A stretch of DNA of 18,854 bases from an uncultured Collinsella sp. (GTDB taxonomy: Bacteria > Actinomycetota > Coriobacteriia > Coriobacteriales > Coriobacteriaceae), in the NCBI GenBank assembly GCA_900545665.1, contig UQZU01000036.1, positions 1 through 18,854 on the forward strand, given 5' to 3'. The first letter of the stretch is position 1. Each line of letters begins with the position of its first letter. Below the pieces are notes generated by a model. The model saw only the letters and a list, made by a program, of their open reading frames with translations, was not told where the DNA came from and did no database searches. Position numbers and translations under genes: made by a program. Positions 1 through 6,285 of the stretch are shown here, in pieces.

Positions 1-49
1 ACGAGATGCAGCGTAGTCTCGTGGGCTCGGAGATGTGTATAAGAGACAG
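1..49 (+). other. Illumina Nextera adapter left on the contig end (not genomic)
   Basis: Bases 31-49 are the 19-base Tn5 mosaic end AGATGTGTATAAGAGACAG, preceded at 16-30 by GTCTCGTGGGCTCGG, the Nextera Read-2 tail. Bases 1-7 (ACGAGAT) match the end of the P7 flow-cell oligo. Bases 8-15 (GCAGCGTA) sit exactly where the i7 index belongs and are the reverse complement of TACGCTGC, which I recall as an i7 index of the Nextera XT v2 set. The translation of this stretch contains the artefact peptide MCIRDS. Genomic sequence therefore starts at about base 50, and any reading frame running into 1-49 is spurious. Confidence 0.97.
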
Positions 50-1052
50 CGGCCGTCGCATGGTTCGCGGCCCAGCGCAGGTTCTCGACCGTACCGGCGA
101 TACGCGTGAGCGAGTTCTCGGCACCCTCCAGGCGCTCCCAAGAAAAGTCGAGCGGCGAGCGATAGCTCGTCTGCAGCATCAGCAGGCGCAGGGCCGCGGC
201 AGAGTGCTGCTCGAGCACCTCGGCCAGCGTAAAGAAGTTTCCGAGCGACTTGGACATCTTCTCGCCGTCTACCAGCAGCATGCCCGTGTGCATCCAGGTG
301 TTGGAGAAGCCCTGGTGCCAGGCGCAGGTGGCCTGGGCGCACTCGTTCTCGTGATGCGGGAAGGCAAGGTCGGAGCCGCCGCCGTGGATGTCAATCGGGG
401 TGCCCAGGTAGCGGTGCACCATGGCGGCGCACTCGGTGTGCCAACCGGGACGGCCCTCGCCCCAGGGGCTCGGCCAGCTGGGCTCGCCGGGCTTGGCGGC
501 CTTCCACAGGGCAAAGTCGAGCGGGTCGTTCTTGTCCTCGTTCTCCTCGATGCGCGCGCCAACCATAAGGTCGTCGATGTTGCGGCCCGAGACCTGACCA
601 TAGTTGGGATCGCTGCGCACGGCAAAGTACACATCGCCGTTATCGGCTGCGTAAGCGTGGCCCTGCTCGATAAGCGTCTTGATCATGGCGATCATGGGGC
701 CGATCTCCTTGGTGGCGCGGGGGCGCACATCGGGATCGAGCACGTTGGCGGCGCGCATGACGCCGATGAACTTGTCGGAGAACTCCGTCGCGACCTCGGC
801 GGCCGTACGACCCTGCTCGTTGGCGCGCTTGATGATCTTGTCGTCGACATCGGTGAGGTTCTGGGCGAACGTGACCTCGTAGCCGCTCGCGATGAGCCAG
901 CGGCGGATCACGTCAAAGCTGATGAACGTGCGGGCATTGCCGATGTGGATGTTGTCGTAGACCGTGGGGCCGCACACGTACATGCGGACCTTGCCGGACT
1001 CGATGGGCTGGAACTCTTCCTTTTTATGGGTAGCGCTGTTGTAGATACGCAT
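50..1052 (-). CDS. cysS: Cysteinyl-tRNA synthetase, 3' end missing at contig edge
   Basis: Class I aminoacyl-tRNA synthetase that charges tRNA-Cys with cysteine in the cytosol. The frame opens MRIYNSATHKKEEF at 1052 and runs about 334 codons to the adapter junction with no stop. Family marks are present: the zinc/active-site cysteine in MYVCGPTVYDNIHIGNAR, which contains the HIGH-type motif; NLTDVDDKI; the HTECAAM and HHENECAQ zinc-ligand regions; and the KMSKS loop in DGEKMSKSLGNFF near 245-262. Full-length CysS is about 460-480 residues, so roughly the last quarter (anticodon-binding part) is missing. The missing end is an assembly edge and not a biological truncation. A strong AAGGAG lies 6 bases before the ATG. 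The gene starts 3 bases after the ispF stop, so it is the last visible gene of the disA-ispD-ispF-cysS operon. Confidence 0.95.
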
Positions 1053-1055
1053 TCG

Positions 1056-1550
1056 TTACTCCTTAACGGTTTTCTGTAGCAGGCAGACGGCCCAGGCGCC
1101 GATTCCCTCGCCCTGACCTTCCCAACCGAGCTTTTCGGTCGTAGTGGCGGCGACGCCCACGTTTTCGACGTCAACGCCCAGGGCATGGGCAAGGTTGGCG
1201 CGCATGGCATCGCGGTGCGGGGTGATCTTGGGTTGCTGACAGGCAATGGTGCAATCGGCATCGACAAACTCAAAGCCCAGCTCGCGCGCATAGTCCATCA
1301 CGCGAGCGAGCAGCACCATCGAATCGGCGCCCTCATAGGCGGGGTCGGTATCGGGGAATAGCTTGCCGATGTCTCCCCCGCGGCAGGCGCCCAGAATGGC
1401 GTCGGCCAAGGCGTGCGCGAGCACATCGGCATCCGAGTGGCCCAGCAGGCCGCGCTCGTAGGGAATGTCGACACCGCCGATGATACATCGACGCCCCTCC
1501 ACCAGACGGTGGACGTCGTAGCCATGGCCAATGCGCAGGTTACTGAACAT
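1056..1550 (-). CDS. ispF: 2-C-methyl-D-erythritol 2,4-cyclodiphosphate synthase
   Basis: Fifth enzyme of the MEP isoprenoid pathway. It converts CDP-ME-2-phosphate to ME-cyclodiphosphate with release of CMP, as a cytosolic trimer with Zn2+. About 164 residues, the usual family size. Visible motifs: GHGYDVHRL near the N-terminus with the metal-ligand Asp and His, LLGHSDADVLAHALADAILGA, GDIGKLFPDTD, and the C-terminal TTTEKLGWEGQGEGIGAW typical of IspF. The frame is open upstream to 1583, but MFSNLRIGHG at 1550 is the better start: IspF proteins begin just before this motif, and GAGGGAGAGGA lies upstream. It overlaps the end of ispD by 11 bases, suggesting translational coupling, and is followed 3 bases later by cysS. 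Confidence 0.95.
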   Translation of the reverse strand: MFSNLRIGHGYDVHRLVEGRRCIIGGVDIPYERGLLGHSDADVLAHALADAILGACRGGDIGKLFPDTDPAYEGADSMVLLARVMDYARELGFEFVDADCTIACQQPKITPHRDAMRANLAHALGVDVENVGVAATTTEKLGWEGQGEGIGAWAVCLLQKTVKE

Positions 1551-2268
1551 GGGGAAGGTCCTCTCCCTCGGCCATGCGGCCAAGCAGAATCGCGGTTACG
1601 GGACGCAAGTCCTCGGGCACCGTCACCTTAAGGTTATCGCGCGGGCTCTGGACGCAGCGGACGCGCCCACCCATGCGCTCGACCAGCGACGAATCATCGG
1701 TGCCGATAAAGCCCTCGGCAATGGCTGCAGCGTGGGCGCGCTTCATAGCATCGACGCTAAAGATCTGCGGCGTCTGCGCGGCCCAATAGAGCTCACGCGG
1801 CGGCGTCTCGACGATATTGTCGCCATCGACGATCTTGAGCGTGTCGATCGCGGGCTGGCCGCACACGACACCGTCGAGCGAGCGGTCGCCTACAAGCACG
1901 TCGATCGCATGGTCGATGGCCTCGGTCGTGATGAGCGGACGGGCGCCGTCGTGGATAGCGACATATTCGAAACCCGCCGGCACCGCGTGCACGCCGGCGC
2001 GGGTGGAATCCTGACGAGTATCGCCGGCATCGGCAAAGCTGATGGGCGTGTCATAGTCAAACGGGTCGATAGCCAAGCGGCGCATCTCGGCACGGCGCTC
2101 GGCAGGGCAAACCACGACGATATGGCCGACCTTGTCGCTACGATCGAACGCGCGGATGGACCAGCTCATGAGCGGACGGCCCGCCACGTTAACGAGCTGC
2201 TTGCCGCCGGGATTTCCAAAGCGCTGGCCGCTGCCGCCGGCAACGACCACAGCGCATACGGGCGCCAT
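1540..2268 (-). CDS. ispD: 2-C-methyl-D-erythritol 4-phosphate cytidylyltransferase
   Basis: Third enzyme of the MEP pathway. It transfers CMP from CTP to MEP, giving CDP-ME. The 242 residues match the family length. The glycine-rich CTP loop VVAGGSGQRFGNPGGKQL is at residues 9-26. Other family motifs are VAIHDGARPLI in the middle, AAQTPQIFS, TDDSSLVERMG and NLKVTVPEDL near the end. The start ATG overlaps the disA stop by one base (TAATG), a classic coupling arrangement. The gene overlaps ispF downstream, so the two MEP enzymes are made together. IspDF fusions occur in some bacteria; here the two are separate, overlapping frames. Confidence 0.96.
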   Translation of the reverse strand: MAPVCAVVVAGGSGQRFGNPGGKQLVNVAGRPLMSWSIRAFDRSDKVGHIVVVCPAERRAEMRRLAIDPFDYDTPISFADAGDTRQDSTRAGVHAVPAGFEYVAIHDGARPLITTEAIDHAIDVLVGDRSLDGVVCGQPAIDTLKIVDGDNIVETPPRELYWAAQTPQIFSVDAMKRAHAAAIAEGFIGTDDSSLVERMGGRVRCVQSPRDNLKVTVPEDLRPVTAILLGRMAEGEDLPHVQ

Positions 2269-3335
2269 TATGCGTTCCCCTGTTTGGTGCCCTTCATGCG
2301 GTACAGCGAGTCCGCAAGAATGGCAGGGTTGTTGACGCCAAAGTCGCCCAAGCGCTCCGGATCCTCGCTGATGTCGTCCATGAGCTCCTGCAGCGAGCCA
2401 TACTCGTCGACGATCTTCTCGGCCACGCCGTCGCGCACGACGGACACGCGCGAAAGCGTGCGCAGGCCCAGCGGCGTCATGACGGAGTCCTCGTCCAAGT
2501 CGTCATAGCCCAGAACTGCCGCCACGTGCTGCGGGTCGGACAGGTCCTTAGGCGTCATACGGCTCAGCTCGGCGCGAATCTTCTCGGCGTTGGCCTCAGA
2601 GGAATCGCTCGCGTAGTCGCGGATCATCAAGTCGTATTCGGTATCCATGCTGGAGCCCGCGAGCTGCTCGAGCTGCATCTGCACGAGCTTACCCTGGTTA
2701 CCCAGCTTGACAATGCAATCCTTAAGCTCGGTCTTTGCCTGCTGCATGATCTCGAAGCTCGAGAAAATACCGGTAATGTCGGCGAGTGTGACGTAGTCGT
2801 CGAGCTCGAGGGCCGTCAGGCGCAGCAGGGAGCGATCGAGCGACTGACGGGTAGTCTGGAGCGTGGCGACGAGCTGGTTGACCGAGCTCATGATGGTGGT
2901 GACGGGCTGGATCTCGTAGCTCTTGCCGTGGACGTACACGTTGACGACGGCGCGACGAGCCGAAACCGAGATCACGATGGCATCGGTGAGCACCGACATG
3001 CGAGCGGCAGTACGGTGACGCATGCCCGTCTCACTCGTGGCGAGCGAGGGATCGGGATTGAGGTGGAAGTTGGCGCGCAGGATCTGGGTGAGGTCGCCAT
3101 CGATAACGATGGCGCCGTCCATCTTGGAAAGCTCGAACAGGCGGTTCGAGGTAAACGAAATGTTGAGCGGGAAGCCGTCGTTACCGGCAGCGAGCACGTT
3201 TTCGGTGTCGCCGACGCAGATAAGGGCGCCCAGGTGACCGGCGATGATCATGTCGAGGGCGGTGCGGATCGGCTGACCAGGTGCCGTCAGGCGGATGGCC
3301 TGTTCCATACGCTTTTGCAGCTCGTTCTTATCCAA
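2268..3335 (-). CDS. disA: DisA diadenylate cyclase / DNA integrity scanning protein
   Basis: Makes cyclic di-AMP from two ATP; in Bacillus it scans DNA for branched structures as an octamer. 355 residues, the family length. The N-terminal DAC domain carries the catalytic DGA motif in KMDGAIVIDGD and the RHR motif in GMRHRTAARMSV. A helical linker follows (about residues 150-290), then a C-terminal helix-hairpin-helix region (TLSRVSVVRDGVAEKIVDEYGSLQELM). No in-frame ATG exists at the expected start. TTG at 3335 preceded by GGGAG seven bases upstream gives the normal family N-terminus; the first in-frame ATG, nine codons later, would shorten it. First gene of the operon with ispD, ispF and cysS. 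radA, the common partner of disA, is not beside it: mntP diverges upstream instead. Confidence 0.95.
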   Translation of the reverse strand: MDKNELQKRMEQAIRLTAPGQPIRTALDMIIAGHLGALICVGDTENVLAAGNDGFPLNISFTSNRLFELSKMDGAIVIDGDLTQILRANFHLNPDPSLATSETGMRHRTAARMSVLTDAIVISVSARRAVVNVYVHGKSYEIQPVTTIMSSVNQLVATLQTTRQSLDRSLLRLTALELDDYVTLADITGIFSSFEIMQQAKTELKDCIVKLGNQGKLVQMQLEQLAGSSMDTEYDLMIRDYASDSSEANAEKIRAELSRMTPKDLSDPQHVAAVLGYDDLDEDSVMTPLGLRTLSRVSVVRDGVAEKIVDEYGSLQELMDDISEDPERLGDFGVNNPAILADSLYRMKGTKQGNA

Positions 3336-3470
3336 GGCATCGCTCCCATCGTATACGCTCCATAAACGCTAAATAGTTTCTCACGGTTTGTCCCTGCGGC
3401 GCTTGCGAAATCCGATGCTTACAGAATGAGCGAACACAGCTGAGAGCCCAACCCAAATCAGCTGTTCATG

Positions 3471-3479
3471 TGGTAGCAT
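3471..3479 (+). promoter_or_regulatory. Possible extended -10 promoter for mntP
   Basis: TGG-TAGCAT at 3471-3479 fits the extended -10 form TGn-TAnnnT, and lies about 20 bases before the riboswitch begins. No good -35 hexamer is visible 16-18 bases upstream. The divergent disA promoter must lie in the same 3336-3480 stretch, but I could not pick it out with confidence. Confidence 0.35.
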
Positions 3480-3491
3480 CGGGATTCGCAT

Positions 3492-3640
3492 AAATGAGGG
3501 AGTAGTCGCGTGATCGGGTTCGCCTCCGGTGGCGCGGCAAGTCAACACACTGGCCGATGCGGCCTGGCTTGCCTTAATGAACGAGACTCGTGGCTGTGCG
3601 CGCAACGCGTACGCCACGGGTCTTTTTTGTTACTCCCCCA
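3492..3640 (+). ncRNA. yybP-ykoY manganese riboswitch upstream of mntP
   Basis: The leader contains the ordered signature elements of the yybP-ykoY aptamer, a Mn2+ sensor: GGGAGTAG near 3498-3505, GTCAACACACTGGCC at 3541-3555, and AATGAACGAGACT around 3577-3587. The terminator stem at 3585-3622 reuses the 3' part of the aptamer, so Mn2+ binding should decide between reading through and stopping. Just after the U-tract, TACTCCC (3631-3637) is perfectly complementary to GGGAGTA (3498-3504), a possible closing or antiterminator pairing. The gene behind it encodes a Mn2+ exporter, the classic target, so high Mn2+ should switch it on. The folding is inferred by eye. Confidence 0.9.
3585..3629 (+). 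terminator. Intrinsic terminator of the Mn riboswitch expression platform
   Basis: GACTCGTGGC (3585-3594) pairs with GCCACGGGTC (3613-3622) over 10 bp with one G-T pair. The loop contains GCGCGC, and six T residues follow (3623-3628). It lies before the mntP start and overlaps the aptamer 3' strand, so it is a regulated attenuator and not an end-of-gene terminator. Confidence 0.85.
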
Positions 3641-3681
3641 AGAGGTACACGCGGGCCCGCCCGCAGAGAGGGAACCAGACT

Positions 3682-4260
3682 ATGGGACTCGCAGAGCTTG
3701 TGTTGCTCGCTATCGGCCTTTCTATGGACGCTTTTGCCGTATCCATCTGCAAGGGCCTTGGCATGAAAAGGATCAACCTTAAGGTCGCCGTGATACTCGG
3801 CCTGTTCTTTGGCGGTTTCCAGGCCGGCATGCCCGTAATTGGGTGGGCCCTTGGTAGCCAGTTCATGGGCATCATCAGCCCCATCGACCACTGGATCGCC
3901 TTTATCCTGCTCGCCTTTATCGGCGGCAAGATGCTGTGGGAAGCCTTTACTGAGGACGAGAACGAAGGCGACGGCAAGGATGCCGAAAAGATCGACCTGG
4001 GCGAATATCTAATCCTTGCCATCGCCACCTCGATTGACGCGCTTGCCGTGGGCATCTCGTTTGCCGCGCTCTCGGTCGATATCGTTCCCGCCGTGTCGCT
4101 CATTGGCATCACGACCTTTGTCTTCTCCGTTGCCGGCGTAGCGATCGGCCACACCTTTGGCGCGCGCTACGAAAAGCCCGCCACCATCGTGGGTGGCGTC
4201 GTGCTCGTCCTCATCGGCCTCAAGATTTTGCTGGAGCATCTGGGGATTTTGGCGCTGTAA
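3682..4260 (+). CDS. mntP: Manganese efflux pump MntP
   Basis: Inner-membrane Mn2+ exporter of the MntP (YebN) family, 192 residues, against about 188 in E. coli. The family architecture is visible: six hydrophobic segments in two repeated halves, each carrying a conserved acidic Ser-x-Asp motif (GLSMDAFAVSICKGL in the first half, ATSIDALAVGISFA in the second). A charged cytoplasmic linker (EDENEGDGKDAEK) lies between the halves. The frame is open back to 3529, but that would translate the riboswitch. The ATG at 3682 with AGAGGG upstream gives the canonical MGLAELVLLAIGLSMDAF start. It is a single-gene unit controlled by the Mn2+ riboswitch and ended by the hairpin at 4290-4322. disA diverges upstream and the hip module follows. 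Confidence 0.96.
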   Translation: MGLAELVLLAIGLSMDAFAVSICKGLGMKRINLKVAVILGLFFGGFQAGMPVIGWALGSQFMGIISPIDHWIAFILLAFIGGKMLWEAFTEDENEGDGKDAEKIDLGEYLILAIATSIDALAVGISFAALSVDIVPAVSLIGITTFVFSVAGVAIGHTFGARYEKPATIVGGVVLVLIGLKILLEHLGILAL

Positions 4261-4289
4261 AACACCCTTCAAAACTAAACGTCCGGATG

Positions 4290-4322
4290 AGGCCTAATGC
4301 AGAGTTTTGCATGAGGCCTTTT
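4290..4322 (+). terminator. mntP terminator whose hairpin contains hip operator 1
   Basis: AGGCCT (4290-4295) and AGGCCT (4314-4319) pair. Inside them ATGCA (4297-4301) pairs with TGCAT (4308-4312) around a GAGTTT loop, and a four-T run covers 4319-4322. It lies 30 bases after the mntP stop. The inner part is identical in form to the repeated site in front of the hip genes, so one sequence may serve as both terminator and repressor site. Confidence 0.65.
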
Positions 4323-4366
4323 CATGCAGACTTTTGCATGTCATACTATGATGCAAAAGTCTGCAC
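4297..4366. promoter_or_regulatory. Triple palindromic operator array and promoter of the hip module
   Basis: Three 16-bp sites of the form ATGCA-N6-TGCAT lie at 4297-4312, 4324-4339 and 4351-4366, the third inverted and with one mismatch. They are spaced 27 bp apart, about two and a half helical turns. The second and third form an exact 15-base inverted repeat (4325-4339 and 4351-4365). A weak promoter, TTCATG at 4321-4326 and TACTAT at 4344-4349 with 17 bp between, lies within the array, so a bound HTH protein would block it. This fits the HipB style of autorepression, although the E. coli HipB site has a different sequence (TATCC-N8-GGATA). Confidence 0.75.
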
Positions 4367-4380
4367 GTTAGGAGATCGCC

Positions 4381-4851
4381 GTGGATACCCTTCCCATCAC
4401 CACACCGCGCCAAGCTGGCATCTACGTGCGCCAGGCACGCGAGGCTCAGGGTCTCACCCGTGCCGCCCTCGCTAATAAGGCCGGTGTTTCGGAGCGCCTG
4501 CTCGCATCGCTCGAGCTGGGAGATGCCACGGGCATTCGGCTCGACAAGCTGTTGGCAATCTTCAATGCTCTCGGACTGGCGCTCGCCGCTCAAGGGGATA
4601 TCGCCAAAACGAATAACGAGCAACCAGTCGACGCCCCGCATGCCGATTTGCAACCTTGTAGCACCCCCAGGTGCCATCACGCTCAACGTCCCTCTCATAG
4701 CCACCGTCGCTGCGCCGCCATTCCGGTTCTTGCAGACGCCCCCTTTACGTCCGAGCTCTACGACAAGGCCTTCGCCGATTTCGCCATGTCCAATCTCGGA
4801 GTCTCGATTGCCACAAGCGCATCTGCCCAAACCAAGCCCGAAGGGAGATAG
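4381..4851 (+). CDS. HipB-like XRE-family antitoxin/repressor
   Basis: 156 residues beginning at a GTG with GGAG six bases upstream. Residues about 9-65 form an XRE/Cro-type helix-turn-helix (AGIYVRQAREAQGLTRAALANKAGVSERLLASLELG, split by the turn around KAGVSE), as in HipB. It is longer than E. coli HipB (88 residues). The extra part is a Pro/His/Cys/Arg-rich linker (about residues 85-120) with no recognisable fold, then an amphipathic tail (LYDKAFADFAMSNLG). The hipA start follows after 3 bases, so the two are co-transcribed and coupled. Expected role: bind the triple operator, repress the module and neutralise HipA. The odd linker might reflect a past frameshift, but both flanks read well in the same frame. 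Confidence 0.82.
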   Translation: MDTLPITTPRQAGIYVRQAREAQGLTRAALANKAGVSERLLASLELGDATGIRLDKLLAIFNALGLALAAQGDIAKTNNEQPVDAPHADLQPCSTPRCHHAQRPSHSHRRCAAIPVLADAPFTSELYDKAFADFAMSNLGVSIATSASAQTKPEGR

Positions 4852-4854
4852 CCA

Positions 4855-6159
4855 ATGGCCAGAAAAACGCTTCGGACTATTATTTGCGGCGTACCCGCAG
4901 GAACGCTCATGCAAGATGAGAGCGGTCTAGTCAGTTTTGTCTACGATCAAGATTATGACGGGCCAGCCCTATCGACCAACATTCCCATATCAAATCGCAC
5001 ATACGGCCAACAGGTCATGAATCCGTACTTGTTTGGTCTTCTACCCGACAGCGAGGATCAGCGAAAGGCGATTGCTGCCGAATTCGACGTTAGACCCAAC
5101 AATGCCGTTGCGCTACTCAGCCATATCGGACTTGACTGTCCGGGTGGAGTGCAGTTTTGCGCCGAAGAAGACGTCAACGCCGTCTTGCATCGCACCAGCG
5201 AATACCGCCCTATAGGCGATCACGAGATTGCACTGCGACTCAAGTCAATCAGAGATGACCGCAATGCATCGTGGATGGGCCTAGATGAAAGTTGGTCACT
5301 TGGAGGCAATCAGGGCAAGTTCGCTCTCGCACTCATAGACGGTCGCTGGTGCGAATGCGTGGGCTCCTCGCCCACGACGCATATTTTCAAAAATGGCGTC
5401 ATCGGATTTAAACTTGAGGCTCTTAATGAGTTTGTCTGCATGAAAAGCGCCCAGCGCGCGGGTATCGCAACGGCGAACGTTGAGTATCGCTTATTTGAGG
5501 ACGAACCCGCCCTCATTGTTGAGCGATATGACCGCGTGAAAGTCAAAGACGGAACAATCATGCGTCTACACCAAGAAGACCTCTGTCAGGCTCTTGGAGT
5601 GATGCCCGCTCAAAAGTACACGGCAGACGGCGGCCCGACCGCACGCGATATTCAGGAACTCCTCGTCAATACGAGCCACCATCAACTTAACCTGTATCTG
5701 TTTACGCAGATACTTTTCTTTAACGCCATCATCGGCGCACCGGACGCGCATGCGAAGAACTATTCCCTGCTTCTTGGAAACGGCGGCACAGCTATGATGG
5801 CTCGTATGTATGACGTTGCATCGGGGCTGGCATACGAACGTATGCGCCGCCGAGCGCGCCTTGCCATGAGCGTTGGCGGCGAAAATCGTGTGGGGCGCAT
5901 CGGCCCAGGCGCTATCCGCCGATACTACGGTATGGGCGACCCCGCGCTGGAGGCGGCGCTCACCGATGCCGGGCTATCCGAGAAGTTTTGCTTTGCGACC
6001 ATGATGGACCTCGCCTACGAGGTACCCATTTGCATGGAAGAGGTCATGGACGAATACGCCGACCTGCCCGGCATGGCGGACCTGCGCGAGCATATGCTCG
6101 GCCCCGTCTGCGAAAACTGCCAGCGCACCCTCGACCTCATCAAGGCGGATATGGGCTAG
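4855..6159 (+). CDS. hipA: HipA-family serine/threonine kinase toxin
   Basis: 434 residues, full length for HipA (440 in E. coli). In E. coli HipA phosphorylates glutamyl-tRNA synthetase and causes growth arrest and persistence; the target here is unknown. N-terminal HipA_N-like region includes MNPYLFGLLPDSEDQR. The loop S148-LGGNQGK-155 corresponds to the E. coli SIAGAQEK segment that holds autophosphorylation Ser150, and TTHIFK follows. D297 in GAPDAHAKN matches catalytic D309, and D320 in MYDVASG matches the metal-binding Asp, so the kinase looks active. AGGGAG at the end of the antitoxin gene serves as RBS. Codons are visibly more A/T-rich than in clpC or cysS, which suggests horizontal acquisition. 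A strong hairpin follows at 6190-6230. Confidence 0.94.
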   Translation: MARKTLRTIICGVPAGTLMQDESGLVSFVYDQDYDGPALSTNIPISNRTYGQQVMNPYLFGLLPDSEDQRKAIAAEFDVRPNNAVALLSHIGLDCPGGVQFCAEEDVNAVLHRTSEYRPIGDHEIALRLKSIRDDRNASWMGLDESWSLGGNQGKFALALIDGRWCECVGSSPTTHIFKNGVIGFKLEALNEFVCMKSAQRAGIATANVEYRLFEDEPALIVERYDRVKVKDGTIMRLHQEDLCQALGVMPAQKYTADGGPTARDIQELLVNTSHHQLNLYLFTQILFFNAIIGAPDAHAKNYSLLLGNGGTAMMARMYDVASGLAYERMRRRARLAMSVGGENRVGRIGPGAIRRYYGMGDPALEAALTDAGLSEKFCFATMMDLAYEVPICMEEVMDEYADLPGMADLREHMLGPVCENCQRTLDLIKADMG

Positions 6160-6189
6160 GTGTCCGTAATCTCCCATTTCCCAAAAGAA

Positions 6190-6230
6190 GAGAGGGGGCA
6201 CCCGTCGCAAAAGACCGGGTGCCCCCTCTC
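6190..6230. terminator. Bidirectional terminator between hipA and pepD
   Basis: GAGAGGGGGCACCCG (6190-6204) and CGGGTGCCCCCTCTC (6216-6230) form a perfect 15-bp stem with an 11-base loop. On the minus strand CTTCTTTT follows the stem; on the plus strand only a poor T-tract follows. It lies 30 bases after the hipA stop and 55 bases after the pepD stop, between two convergent genes. Confidence 0.85.
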
Positions 6231-6285
6231 GTAATGTCATTTGCAATCTGCTAGCACGTGGCTCGGACTGCTGCCAGCGCGACCT

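Noticed and set aside
6..1079. 357-residue plus-strand reading frame
   Set aside because: It begins inside the adapter and is antisense to cysS, which has HIGH and KMSKS motifs in the minus frame.
3381..3617. 78-residue minus frame across the disA-mntP gap
   Set aside because: It is antisense to the riboswitch and has no plausible ribosome site or family resemblance.
3529..3681. N-terminal extension of MntP
   Set aside because: These codons are the Mn2+ riboswitch and terminator; the canonical MntP start is at 3682.
4297..4366. CRISPR-like array
   Set aside because: Only three 16-bp palindromic sites, one inverted, with 11-base gaps; no spacers of proper length and no cas genes.
4294..4914. 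206-residue minus frame opposite the antitoxin gene
   Set aside because: It covers the operators and the HTH gene; the plus frame has a clear HTH, RBS and coupling with hipA.
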